Shown here piece after piece: positions 25,035 through 31,919 of a stretch of 34,161 nucleotides of DNA (the stretch's first letter is position 1; each line of letters opens with the position of its first letter). Under the pieces are notes generated by a model. It was not told where the DNA came from, did not search any database, and saw only the letters and a program-made list of their open reading frames with translations. Origin of the DNA: Candidatus Magasanikbacteria bacterium RIFOXYB2_FULL_38_10 (GTDB taxonomy: Bacteria > Patescibacteriota > Patescibacteriia > Magasanikbacterales > UBA10003); the NCBI GenBank assembly GCA_001783145.1, contig MFQT01000014.1, forward strand, positions 22,773-56,933, read 5' to 3'. A program made the position numbers and the translations under genes.

Positions 25035-25598
25035 ATGAAACGAGTAGTTCAAAACGCTTTATTTTTGATTGGAGTAGCCTGTTTTGCGGTGGCTGTTATT
25101 GCCCTTGTCATCCGTCTGGGTAAAATAAGATCTGCTCATTTTAATCAGTTAATTCAAGCTGAAGGAACCCTGGAGTCGCAAGAATCTGTTATTGACATTG
25201 AACCGGTAGTGGAAGGGGCTAACGCCTCAATCATCAGCGCCCTTATCGCCAATCCAGATGACGAACCACGGTTTGTTGATGTAATTATTGGCGACGATGG
25301 CTGTATCAACAAGCCTTTTGCTACTCGCGAGATCAAGGATATCCAAGGCATAGAAAATTGCCGCGAATTTTATGAGAATTGGTTTGTCTGTTGTCCTTGT
25401 GGCATGGAACCTGCAGACAGATCGAACGATCTTAATGGCGGTTTCTTTTGCTACCGTCCTCCTGTTGAAGCAAACGGCACTATGGTGCTAGCCGAAGAGC
25501 GCTTAAGTATTAGTCGAAACATTTGTTGTCCGCAAAATTGCATTGTCCATTTTGAAGAGTTCAGAAGTTGGCTCTGCCCTGTTGACAATTGTAAATAG
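25035..25598 (+). CDS. Cys-rich membrane-anchored orphan protein
   Basis: A 187-residue protein with one N-terminal membrane helix (about residues 7-27) and an external domain that I do not recognise. The external part holds eleven Cys, clustered as FVCCPCG, FFCY, NICCPQNC and LCPVDNC, with single Cys in GCIN and NCRE. This pattern points to disulfides or metal binding outside the membrane. The start is well supported by the SD AGGTGA 4 nt before the ATG, unlike most genes here. It is a monocistron with its own leader and a terminator, and appears less AT-rich than the neighbouring core genes. No function is proposed. Confidence 0.78.
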   Translation: MKRVVQNALFLIGVACFAVAVIALVIRLGKIRSAHFNQLIQAEGTLESQESVIDIEPVVEGANASIISALIANPDDEPRFVDVIIGDDGCINKPFATREIKDIQGIENCREFYENWFVCCPCGMEPADRSNDLNGGFFCYRPPVEANGTMVLAEERLSISRNICCPQNCIVHFEEFRSWLCPVDNCK

Positions 25599-25609
25599 TT
25601 AGTTTCCTC

Positions 25610-25641
25610 CCACCCGGCTTTAACAAGTTGGGTGGTTTTTT
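25610..25641 (+). terminator. Intrinsic terminator after Cys-rich gene
   Basis: CCACCC pairs with GGGTGG (25610-25635), extended by an inner CTT/AAG pairing, and is followed by six T. The next gene's -35 lies inside this hairpin. Confidence 0.85.
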
Positions 25642-25648
25642 GTATAAT
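25620..25648 (+). promoter_or_regulatory. Promoter of the beta-CASP hydrolase gene, embedded in a terminator
   Basis: TTAACA (25620-25625), 17-bp spacer, perfect TATAAT (25643-25648). The -35 is in the loop of the upstream terminator and the spacer contains its 3' arm and T tract. The leader is about 35 nt. Confidence 0.65.
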
Positions 25649-25689
25649 GAAAGAACTAACTGAAGGCTTTTATTCATCTAAATAATTTT

Positions 25690-27039
25690 ATGCGTTTAAC
25701 TTTTTGTGGTGCAGCAGGGGAAGTAACTGGTTCTTGTTATTTACTAGAAACCAACAACAAAAAATATTTAATTGATTGCGGCATGTTTCAGGGTGGAGAA
25801 TTTAATGAAGATCGCAACTGGAATGCCTTTCCTTTTAATCCGGCAGAAATTGAGGCGGTAATTTTAACTCACGCCCACTTGGATCACACAGGTCGTTTGC
25901 CTAAACTTATTAAAGAGGGTTTTAAGGGCGTTATTTATGCCAATCCGGCCACCAAAGAATTAACTCGTTTAGTCCTTTTGGATGCGCTGGAAATTATGCT
26001 TTACAACCAAAAGAAAAATGGCATACCATTACTTTATAATCAAGATGATGTTGAAGAAACCGTGAAGCTTTTTAAAAATGTTGATTATCTGGAAAAGCAC
26101 AAATTGGCCGAAGAGGTTTTTTTTACTTTTAAAGATGCCGGGCATATTTTAGGCTCGTGTTTTATTGTTTTGGAGAGTGAAGGCAAGAAAATAATTTTTT
26201 CCGGCGATGTGGGCAATACCCATGTGCCCATTGTTAGGGAAACCGCCAATTTGGGCGAAGCTGATTATTTAATTTTGGAATCCACTTATGGCAATATCAA
26301 TCACGAAGATCCCGAGCGTCGCATTTTTGTTTTGCAAGAGGCCATTGTGGAAACCATGAAACGCGGCGGCACGTTGATGATTCCGGCTTTTTCTTTGGAA
26401 CGCACGCAAGAAATTTTATACGAAATCAATAATTTGTTAAATAACAAATTAATTCCGCAAGTGCCGATTTTTTTAGACAGCCCTCTGGCCGCTGACGCCA
26501 CCCAAGTTTATAAAAGATATGCTAAATATTTTGATGAAGCGGCAAGGTATTTGATTGGTCACGGTGATGATTTATTTAATTTTGTCGGTTTAAGAATTAC
26601 TAAGACGCCGGAAGATTCTAAAAGCATCAATGAGGTTGGGCCTCCTAAGATTATTATTGCCGGTTCGGGTATGATGAATGGTGGAAGAATTTTGCATCAT
26701 TTGGTGAGATACCTTTCCGATCCCAAATCCAGACTGCTTATTATTTCTTATCAGGCGCGGGGTACTTTGGGCCGCCGTCTTTTAAATGGAGAAAAAAAAG
26801 TCAGGATTTATAATCAAGATGTGGAGGTAAGAGCCGAAGTAAAAGCCATTGGGGCTTACAGCGCCCACGCTGATCAAAAAAAATTGCTATCTTGGATTAA
26901 AGAAGCCAAAAAAATGCCCGGGAAAATTTTTTTAACACATGGTGATTCTGAACAAGCCGGGGTTTTACAAGAAAAAATTAAGCAGGATTTTAATCTTTCC
27001 GTAGAAGTACCGGCCTTAGGGGCGAGTATGGAAATATAA
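25690..27039 (+). CDS. MBL-fold beta-CASP hydrolase (CPSF/RNase-like)
   Basis: A 449-residue metallo-beta-lactamase-fold enzyme of the beta-CASP group, probably a zinc-dependent RNase. Motif 2 HAHLDH (H61, H63, D65, H66) binds the two metals; further ligands are in GHILGSC and SGDVG. The beta-CASP cap has SFSLERTQE and GSGMMNGGRILHHL, and the last motif is GAYSAHADQKKLLSWI. The proteins closest in style are bacterial CPSF-like exonucleases such as the Thermus TTHA0252 type, not RNase J, which is longer and differs at the C-terminus. RNA substrates are unknown. It is followed by its own terminator. Confidence 0.9.
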   Translation: MRLTFCGAAGEVTGSCYLLETNNKKYLIDCGMFQGGEFNEDRNWNAFPFNPAEIEAVILTHAHLDHTGRLPKLIKEGFKGVIYANPATKELTRLVLLDALEIMLYNQKKNGIPLLYNQDDVEETVKLFKNVDYLEKHKLAEEVFFTFKDAGHILGSCFIVLESEGKKIIFSGDVGNTHVPIVRETANLGEADYLILESTYGNINHEDPERRIFVLQEAIVETMKRGGTLMIPAFSLERTQEILYEINNLLNNKLIPQVPIFLDSPLAADATQVYKRYAKYFDEAARYLIGHGDDLFNFVGLRITKTPEDSKSINEVGPPKIIIAGSGMMNGGRILHHLVRYLSDPKSRLLIISYQARGTLGRRLLNGEKKVRIYNQDVEVRAEVKAIGAYSAHADQKKLLSWIKEAKKMPGKIFLTHGDSEQAGVLQEKIKQDFNLSVEVPALGASMEI

Positions 27040-27054
27040 AAGAATGAACAGTCC

Positions 27055-27083
27055 CCGCTATCTTTTTAGGTAGCGGTTTTTTT
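27055..27083 (+). terminator. Intrinsic terminator after beta-CASP gene
   Basis: CCGCTATC pairs with GGTAGCGG (one G-U) across a TTTTTA loop, then seven T. Confidence 0.88.
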
Positions 27084-27085
27084 AT

Positions 27086-27094
27086 TTATCCACA
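27086..27094 (+). promoter_or_regulatory. DnaA-box consensus 9-mer
   Basis: TTATCCACA matches the consensus DnaA box exactly. It is followed by about 80 nt of very AT-rich sequence and, at 27224-27232, by a one-mismatch box on the other strand (TGGGGATAA). DnaA binding here is inference. Confidence 0.35.
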
Positions 27095-27174
27095 GCCTAA
27101 TAGTAAATTTAAAAATTAATAAATTTTTAATCTAAATTAAGCTAAAAAAGATTACTGATAAAAATTGATCATGG

Positions 27175-27203
27175 TTGAAAAATGCTTAAGAGTGGTGTAT
27201 AAT
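27175..27203 (+). promoter_or_regulatory. Promoter of mraZ-rsmH-ftsL
   Basis: TTGAAA (27175-27180), 17-bp spacer, perfect TATAAT (27198-27203). The transcript should start near 27210, directly before the MraZ repeats. Confidence 0.75.
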
Positions 27204-27212
27204 ATACTTCAG

Positions 27213-27239
27213 GTGGGGGAAAGTGGGGATAAGTGGAAA
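27213..27239 (+). promoter_or_regulatory. MraZ operator: three GTGG repeats with 10-bp period
   Basis: GTGGGGG at 27213, GTGGGGA at 27223 and GTGGAAA at 27233 repeat with an exact 10-bp step, the known layout of MraZ boxes (TGGGN units with 5-bp gaps; AAAGTGG-type in mollicutes). They lie about +4 to +30 from the predicted start, so bound MraZ should block its own operon. Confidence 0.75.
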
Positions 27240-27268
27240 ATAAAAGGTCCGCCCGCCTAGACTTAATT

Positions 27269-27700
27269 ATGTTTATTGGGGAATTTCATCACGCAGTAGA
27301 TGATAAATCACGGCTGGCTATTCCCGTGAAATTTAGGTTGGAATTAAAAGATGGAGCTGTTATCACGCGCGGACTTGATAGTTGTTTGTTTGTTTTTTCT
27401 AAAAAAGAATGGAAGAATCTTGCAGAAAAAATTACCGCTTTGCCCTTAAGCCAAGCTAATAGCAGAGCGTTTGCCAGGCTTATGCTTTCGGGTGCTATGG
27501 ATGTAAAAATGGATAAACAAGGCCGAGTGATTGTTCCAGACTATTTAAACAAATACGCCGGATTAAAAAAGCAAGTGGTGGTGACTGGTTTGTACAGCCG
27601 TTTAGAAGTTTGGGACGAAGAAGCCTGGGAAAAATATAAACAAAATACAGAAAAACAAAGTGAAGAAATTGCCGAAAGAATGGGGGAACTAGGAATTTAA
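27269..27700 (+). CDS. mraZ: Transcriptional regulator MraZ
   Basis: DNA-binding repressor of the division and cell-wall (dcw) operon, a ring oligomer of tandem AbrB-like swapped-hairpin domains. With the start at 27269 it has 143 residues and begins MFIGEFHHAVDDKSRLAIP, the family N-terminus; the second repeat has MDKQGRVIVPDYL. A GTG at 27233 would add 12 residues but is part of the operator, so I reject it. The gene is first of mraZ-rsmH-ftsL, preceded by a promoter and three MraZ boxes, so it should be autoregulated. Confidence 0.93.
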   Translation: MFIGEFHHAVDDKSRLAIPVKFRLELKDGAVITRGLDSCLFVFSKKEWKNLAEKITALPLSQANSRAFARLMLSGAMDVKMDKQGRVIVPDYLNKYAGLKKQVVVTGLYSRLEVWDEEAWEKYKQNTEKQSEEIAERMGELGI

Positions 27701-27701
27701 T

Positions 27702-28559
27702 ATGCACATTACCGTTTTATTACAGGAAGCCGTAGAAGGATTAAATTTAAAAGACGGGGATAAGGCAGTGGATTGCACTTTGGGCGATGGCGGACACAGT
27801 GCGGAGATTTTAAAAAAAATAGGTCAATCAGGAAAACTTTTATCCATTGATGTAGATGAAGAAAATTTTGCGCGAGCCAGAGAAAAGTTTAAAACCGCAA
27901 TTTTAGTTAATGATAATTTTGTTCATTTAAAGAATATTTTGACAAGTCATAATTTTACTTCAGTGCAAGGTATTTTACTTGATTTGGGTTGGTCAACCAC
28001 GCAGTTTGAAGAATCAGGCCGAGGGTTTAGCTTTCAAAGACAAGATGAACCTTTGGATATGCGTTTGGGAGGAGAAAGTATTACAGCCGCGGAGATTTTA
28101 AACACCTGGTCAGAAGAGGAAATCGGCCGAATTTTAAGAATCTACGGTGAAGAAAAAAAATGGCGCTTTTGGGCAGAACAAATAGTAGAAAGAAGAAAAA
28201 AGAAAAAATTTGCCATAGTAGGGGATTTATTAGAACTTACAGGGGAGGAAAAAAAACAAAACCGCTTGCATCCCGCTACTAAAATTTTTCAAGCTTTGCG
28301 AATTGCCGTTAATGATGAATTGAAGAATTTAGAAGAAACTTTGCCGCAGGCCTTGGAGGCGCTTAATTCAAACGGCCGTCTAGCAGTGATTACCTTCCAT
28401 TCTTTAGAAGACAGAATCGTTAAAAATTTTTTTCAGAAATCTGCTTTGCAGGGAAAAATAAAAATTATAAATAAAAAACCCATTACTGCCTCTGCCGAGG
28501 AGTTAAAAAAGAATCCTCGCAGTCGCAGTGCCAAACTAAGAATAATTGAGAAAATTTAG
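27702..28559 (+). CDS. rsmH: 16S rRNA (cytosine1402-N4)-methyltransferase RsmH
   Basis: SAM-dependent methyltransferase that modifies C1402 in the ribosomal P site. The 285-residue protein begins HITVLLQEAVEGL, has the SAM motif DCTLGDGGHS (24-33), LLDLGWSTTQFEE, the GRGFSF/EPLDMR block, FQALRIAVNDEL and TFHSLEDRIVK, all diagnostic. It starts 1 nt after the mraZ stop and ends 1 nt before the ftsL-like gene, the classic dcw order. Confidence 0.96.
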   Translation: MHITVLLQEAVEGLNLKDGDKAVDCTLGDGGHSAEILKKIGQSGKLLSIDVDEENFARAREKFKTAILVNDNFVHLKNILTSHNFTSVQGILLDLGWSTTQFEESGRGFSFQRQDEPLDMRLGGESITAAEILNTWSEEEIGRILRIYGEEKKWRFWAEQIVERRKKKKFAIVGDLLELTGEEKKQNRLHPATKIFQALRIAVNDELKNLEETLPQALEALNSNGRLAVITFHSLEDRIVKNFFQKSALQGKIKIINKKPITASAEELKKNPRSRSAKLRIIEKI

Positions 28560-28560
28560 T

Positions 28561-28890
28561 ATGATCTACTCTAAACTTCCTAAAGCCACTGCCGCCAATT
28601 TAGTTTTTCATAAATTAGAAAAATTTAGGATTTGGCTTTTCTTGGGTTGTTTTATTTTTGGTTTGGCTTATTTTTGGCAAGTTAACTCCTTATCCAACCG
28701 CGGCTTTCTTATAAAAGACTTGCAAAATCAAATTACTTCCTTAAAAAATTTGAATCAGAAATTAGAAGTACAGGCGGCGGCGGCTCAATCTTTGGAGAAC
28801 ATTCAAGAGAAAATCAAGAATTTAAATATGGTCACTCCCGATAAAGTGGAATATTTTAGTCCAGTGGGCACCAATGTGGCTTTAAAGTAA
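28561..28890 (+). CDS. ftsL: FtsL-like small division protein
   Basis: A 109-residue bitopic protein: a short basic cytosolic part (about 1-25), one membrane helix (about 27-45) and an external coiled coil (about 48-95, LKNLNQKLEVQAAAAQSLEN). Sequence identity to FtsL is always low, so the call rests on size, topology and position directly after rsmH, where ftsL normally sits. FtsL links FtsB/FtsQ to septal synthesis by FtsWI. The expected next gene, ftsI, is missing: a terminator and an unrelated transferase follow. Confidence 0.7.
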   Translation: MIYSKLPKATAANLVFHKLEKFRIWLFLGCFIFGLAYFWQVNSLSNRGFLIKDLQNQITSLKNLNQKLEVQAAAAQSLENIQEKIKNLNMVTPDKVEYFSPVGTNVALK

Positions 28891-28914
28891 GTAAAAGTAA
28901 ATAAATTTGGTTTA

Positions 28915-28965
28915 TAAAAAGCTTTTCTTTTCTTTTTTAAAAAATTGCACAGAAAGCTTTTTTTT
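28915..28965 (+). terminator. Intrinsic terminator closing the dcw remnant
   Basis: AAAAAGCTTTTC and GAAAGCTTTTT form a stem of about 11 bp with a long AT-rich loop and end in eight T. The loop is unusually large, so strength is uncertain. Confidence 0.6.
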
Positions 28966-28982
28966 GATAACTTATAAATAAT

Positions 28983-30050
28983 ATGTCGCTTTTATTTTGG
29001 TTAATAATTTTAGCTTTTTTTCTTTCTTCGGTTTTAACTTTTTTAATTAAAAAAGCGGCCATCTTTTTGAGAATTTTAGATTATCCCGAAACAGCGGCGG
29101 GAAAAAAAGTACACACTCAAGCCGTGCCACTTTTGGGTGGTGGAGCTATTTTTTTATCTTTTTTCTTGGTTTTTTTATTGTTGTTTTGGCTCAAACCGGA
29201 TTTTATCACTCATCTATCTTATGGACAGATATTAGCTGTCTTTTGGGCTTCTTTTATCTTAATGATTGGTGGGTTTTTTGATGATAAATATAATTTGGCC
29301 CCAAAATACCAAATAATTTTTCCTCTCTTGGCTATCCTTTTGGTAGTACTGGTGGGCACTAATTTAAAAGAAATTACCAATCCTTTGGGCGGAAAATTTA
29401 ATATCAGAGCTTGGCAAATAGGAGGGCGTTTTTTACTAGTTGACGGAATAGTTTTTGTTTGGCTGTTGGCCATGTCTTATACCACTAAAATTTTAGACGG
29501 TTTAGACGGCTTGGTGGCGGGTTTAACCATAATTGGCAGTTTAATGATAGGTTTTCTTTCTTTAACGCAAAAATTTTATCAAGCCGATATTGCCTGGTTG
29601 GCCTTTTTGTTTGCCGCCGTCAATCTGGGTTTTTTAATTTTTAATTTTCATCCCGCCAAGATTTTTTTGGGCGAAGGTGGAAGTTTGTTTACCGGCTTTA
29701 TGCTGGGAATTTTGGCTATTATGGCCGGCGGGAAAATTGCCACCACCCTTTTAGTAATGGGATTGGCCTTAATTGATATTGTTTTTGTAGTTTTAAAAAG
29801 GATGTCAATCGGCTCTTCTCCCTTTTTAGGAGATGGAGCTCATCTGCATCATCGTTTATTAAGCATCGGCCTAACTCATCGTCAGGCGGTTTTTTTGTTT
29901 TATTTCTTGGCGATTATTTTTGGAATTTTAACTTTGGTTTTGCAAAGTCGGGGAAAATTATTGGCTCTTTTAATTCTTTTTATTTTGGCCATTGTTATTG
30001 GTTTGGGTGTTGATAAAATTGGAAAAAAATATGCTAAGTCAAAAAATTAG
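28983..30050 (+). CDS. WecA/TagO-like polyprenyl-phosphate sugar-1-phosphate transferase
   Basis: Transfers a HexNAc-1-phosphate (probably GlcNAc) from UDP to undecaprenyl phosphate at the membrane, starting surface-glycan synthesis. The 355-residue protein has about 10-11 helices. KVHTQAVPLLGG (42-53), FFDDKYNLAPKYQ (D100/D101), LDGLDGLVAG (D172, D175), FNFHPAKIFLG and GAHLHHRL are family motifs, nearer WecA/TagO than MraY. The Asp that binds Mg2+ in MraY (GDxGS) is Glu here (E231 in FLGEGGS), and the usual Asn before the DG-LDG motif is K169. Its 3' end overlaps the DUF192 gene by 20 nt. Confidence 0.87.
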   Translation: MSLLFWLIILAFFLSSVLTFLIKKAAIFLRILDYPETAAGKKVHTQAVPLLGGGAIFLSFFLVFLLLFWLKPDFITHLSYGQILAVFWASFILMIGGFFDDKYNLAPKYQIIFPLLAILLVVLVGTNLKEITNPLGGKFNIRAWQIGGRFLLVDGIVFVWLLAMSYTTKILDGLDGLVAGLTIIGSLMIGFLSLTQKFYQADIAWLAFLFAAVNLGFLIFNFHPAKIFLGEGGSLFTGFMLGILAIMAGGKIATTLLVMGLALIDIVFVVLKRMSIGSSPFLGDGAHLHHRLLSIGLTHRQAVFLFYFLAIIFGILTLVLQSRGKLLALLILFILAIVIGLGVDKIGKKYAKSKN

Positions 30051-30498
30051 TTTAGGGAAAATTATTGGCCTAATTTTGGTTTTGATTTTTGTTTTATCTT
30101 TAGGTTATTTTAAAATTAGAGAGTATTATTTGCCTACGGCGCAAATTAAAATTGGCGGACAAATTTTAATGGTGGATTTGGCGCAAAATCCCGCTGCTTG
30201 GCAAAAAGGTCTTAGTGGACGCAAAAGCTTAGCGGAAAATCAGGGTATGCTTTTTGTTTTTCCACTGGCCTCTCGCCGCGCTTTTTGGATGAAGGATATG
30301 AATTTTTCCATTGACATTATTTGGATAAATGAGGGTAAAATAGTGGATATCGCCCCTAATTTAAAACCATCCATGCTGGATCCTTTGCCTGTCTATTCAC
30401 CGCGTTTGCCCGCCAATCTGGTTTTAGAGGTCGCGGCCGGTTTTAGCCAAAAAAATGAGCTTAAAATAGGGGATTCATTAGAACTGTTGACAAAATAA
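30031..30498 (+). CDS. DUF192 protein, membrane-anchored
   Basis: A 155-residue protein with an N-terminal helix (about residues 8-26) as signal or anchor and one DUF192 domain (about 37-150): AAWQKGLSGRKSLAENQGMLFVF, FWMKDMNFSIDIIWI and the later hydrophobic strand block. DUF192 proteins are widespread small exported beta proteins of uncertain role, some linked to envelope or metal stress. I start at the ATG at 30031, within the end of the transferase gene, because it gives a normal signal; earlier starts add nothing. The stop overlaps the rplU promoter region. Confidence 0.85.
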   Translation: MLSQKISLGKIIGLILVLIFVLSLGYFKIREYYLPTAQIKIGGQILMVDLAQNPAAWQKGLSGRKSLAENQGMLFVFPLASRRAFWMKDMNFSIDIIWINEGKIVDIAPNLKPSMLDPLPVYSPRLPANLVLEVAAGFSQKNELKIGDSLELLTK

Positions 30499-30515
30499 GA
30501 TCGATTTAGTATAAT
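30487..30515 (+). promoter_or_regulatory. rplU promoter, full consensus
   Basis: TTGACA (30487-30492), 17-bp spacer, TATAAT (30510-30515): the only perfect match to both boxes in the window. The -35 overlaps the last codons of the DUF192 gene. The transcript should start near 30522. Confidence 0.85.
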
Positions 30516-30521
30516 AGACTC

Positions 30522-30584
30522 ACTAATAATTTACTCAAAACTTTCAGTTCCCTTGAAGTGGCGAGACAGAAAATTAATTTAAAT
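30522..30584 (+). promoter_or_regulatory. rplU 5' leader
   Basis: About 63 nt from the predicted start to the ATG, long for this genome. It contains weak stems (for example TTCA/TGAA around GTTCCCT) and no SD. Ribosomal protein leaders often carry autoregulatory sites, and an L21 leader is known in Firmicutes, but I cannot show a conserved structure here. Confidence 0.3.
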
Positions 30585-30896
30585 ATGTTCGCAGTAATTC
30601 AAACAGGTGGAAAACAATACCTTGTCCAGGAAGGACAAATTTTAAAAATAGAAAAATTAGCCGGTGAAAAAGAATCTAAGTTAAAATTTGATAAAATTTT
30701 ACTTTTAGCCAGTGAAGATGGAACCGGCGTGGAAATAGGCAAGCCATATTTAGATGCCAAAGTGGAGGCTGAAATTTTAGAACAAGGCCGCTCTAAAAAA
30801 GTTAAAGTGATTAAATTTAAACGCAAGGTCAGATACAATCGTCGCCACGGCCATCGTCAGGAATACACTAAAGTAAAGGTGACTAAAATTGGTTAA
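30585..30896 (+). CDS. rplU: 50S ribosomal protein L21
   Basis: A 103-residue large-subunit protein that binds 23S rRNA. It begins MFAVIQTGGKQYLVQEGQ, the family start, which fixes the ATG at 30585 (an upstream frame extends to 30558). The basic C-terminal segment KVIKFKRKVRYNRRHGHRQ is diagnostic. The usual partner rpmA (L27) does not follow: a terminator and the convergent recR end come next, so rplU is transcribed alone. Confidence 0.96.
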   Translation: MFAVIQTGGKQYLVQEGQILKIEKLAGEKESKLKFDKILLLASEDGTGVEIGKPYLDAKVEAEILEQGRSKKVKVIKFKRKVRYNRRHGHRQEYTKVKVTKIG

Positions 30897-30911
30897 ATAA
30901 TTCTTAAAAAC

Positions 30912-30935
30912 CCATCATCAAAGTGATGGATTTTT
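30912..30935 (+). terminator. Intrinsic terminator after rplU
   Basis: CCATCA pairs with TGATGG across a TCAAAG loop and is followed by ATTTTT. Confidence 0.75.
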
Positions 30936-30945
30936 ATTTATAATA

Positions 30946-30976
30946 AAAGAAAGGAAGTTTTAAACTTCCTTTCTTT
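30946..30976. terminator. Inverted repeat overlapping the recR 3' end, likely terminator
   Basis: A perfect 15-bp inverted repeat, AAAGAAAGGAAGTTT / AAACTTCCTTTCTTT, with a 1-nt centre. The right arm contains the last recR codons and stop on the minus strand; T-rich sequence lies on both outer sides, so it may act in both directions. Confidence 0.6.
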
Positions 30977-31571
30977 CTTTTAAGGCGTTAAGCAAGGTGA
31001 TTTCATCGGCGTACTGCAGGTCGCTGCCCTGGGGAAGTCCTCTGGCTAAACGCGTAATTTTAATTCCGGAAGGCTTGAGCAGTTTTGTTAAATATAAAGC
31101 GGTGGTTTCGCCCTCCATATTAGCATTCAGTCCTAAAATAATTTCTAAATTTTTAAGACCGAAATTATGGGCGGTTTTTTTTAATCTTTCAATCAGTTCT
31201 TTTATTTTTAAATTGGCCGGAGTGGAAGCCTCTGGCAAATTAACACTACCGTGAAGCACGTGATAAGTGCCTGTAAAAGAATTAGCCTTTTCTAGAGCAA
31301 TAATATCTTGCGGGTAGCTAACTATACAAATTACATTCTGGGCGCGCTGCGTATCGGCACAAATTTCACAAGGGTCGGTTATGGAAAAATTTTGGCAAGC
31401 GGAACAACTTTTAATGTTTTTTTGAATATCCAGTAAAGTGGCGGCTAATTCGTTTAATTCTTGTGATGATTGTCTAAATAGATGAAAAACAAAACGTTCG
31501 GCGGTTTTGGGGCCGACACCGGGAAATTTTTCTAAAATTTCAGTAAGTTTTTTAATTAGTTGGTTGGTCAT
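30960..31571 (-). CDS. recR: Recombination mediator RecR
   Basis: Works with RecO/RecF to load RecA at gaps. The 203-residue protein has the helix-hairpin-helix LEKFPGVGPKTAERFVFHL (13-31), a C4 zinc finger (C56, C59, C68, C71), and a Toprim domain (about 78-175, CIVSYPQDIIALE, then GLNANMEGETTALY). It starts 9 nt after the ybaB/ebfC stop, the standard ybaB-recR pair; dnaX, the usual third partner, is absent and dnaB lies upstream instead. Confidence 0.95.
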   Translation of the reverse strand: MTNQLIKKLTEILEKFPGVGPKTAERFVFHLFRQSSQELNELAATLLDIQKNIKSCSACQNFSITDPCEICADTQRAQNVICIVSYPQDIIALEKANSFTGTYHVLHGSVNLPEASTPANLKIKELIERLKKTAHNFGLKNLEIILGLNANMEGETTALYLTKLLKPSGIKITRLARGLPQGSDLQYADEITLLNALKERKEV

Positions 31572-31580
31572 TCTAGGTTT

Positions 31581-31871
31581 TTACATTCCTGGCATTTTGA
31601 ATCCTCCGTCTTTCATCATTTTATCGGCCATTACTTTTTGCGCTTTTTTGATAGCTTCATTGGTTACTTCTTTGATAGCGTCTTCTATTTTAGATTTGCT
31701 GGCGAGCAGTTCTTCGTCAACGGAAACAGATAAAACTTCCTGATTGCCATTCATTTCCATTTTAATTTTGCCCCAAGCGGCAGTAGCTAAAACTTTTTCT
31801 TCGGCCAATTTACTTTGAATGTCTTTGGCTTTTTCACGCAAATCTTTAAATTGTTTTAACTTTTCAAACAT
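31581..31871 (-). CDS. ybaB: YbaB/EbfC nucleoid-associated protein
   Basis: A small DNA-binding dimer found almost always upstream of recR. The 96-residue protein has a helical start with the KLKQFKDLREKAKDIQSKLA heptads, a central three-stranded sheet (VLATAAWGKIKMEMNGNQEV, LSVSVDEELL) and a C-terminal helix (IEDAIKEVTNEAIKKAQKVM), the normal fold order. The tail DGGFKMPGM is Gly/Met rich, as in many family members. No SD precedes the ATG. Confidence 0.93.
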   Translation of the reverse strand: MFEKLKQFKDLREKAKDIQSKLAEEKVLATAAWGKIKMEMNGNQEVLSVSVDEELLASKSKIEDAIKEVTNEAIKKAQKVMADKMMKDGGFKMPGM

Positions 31872-31919
31872 ATTTTTTATTTTTAAAAAAATTAATTTTT
31901 AATTTTATTTTTTTTTATT

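Noticed and set aside
27233-27268. GTG start at 27233 for MraZ
   Set aside because: It lies in the third operator repeat and adds residues not found in MraZ; MFIGEF at 27269 is the family start.
28964-28983. Promoter directly before the WecA-like gene
   Set aside because: A TATAAA is present 4 nt before the ATG, but no -35 lies at a usable distance and the start would fall inside the gene.
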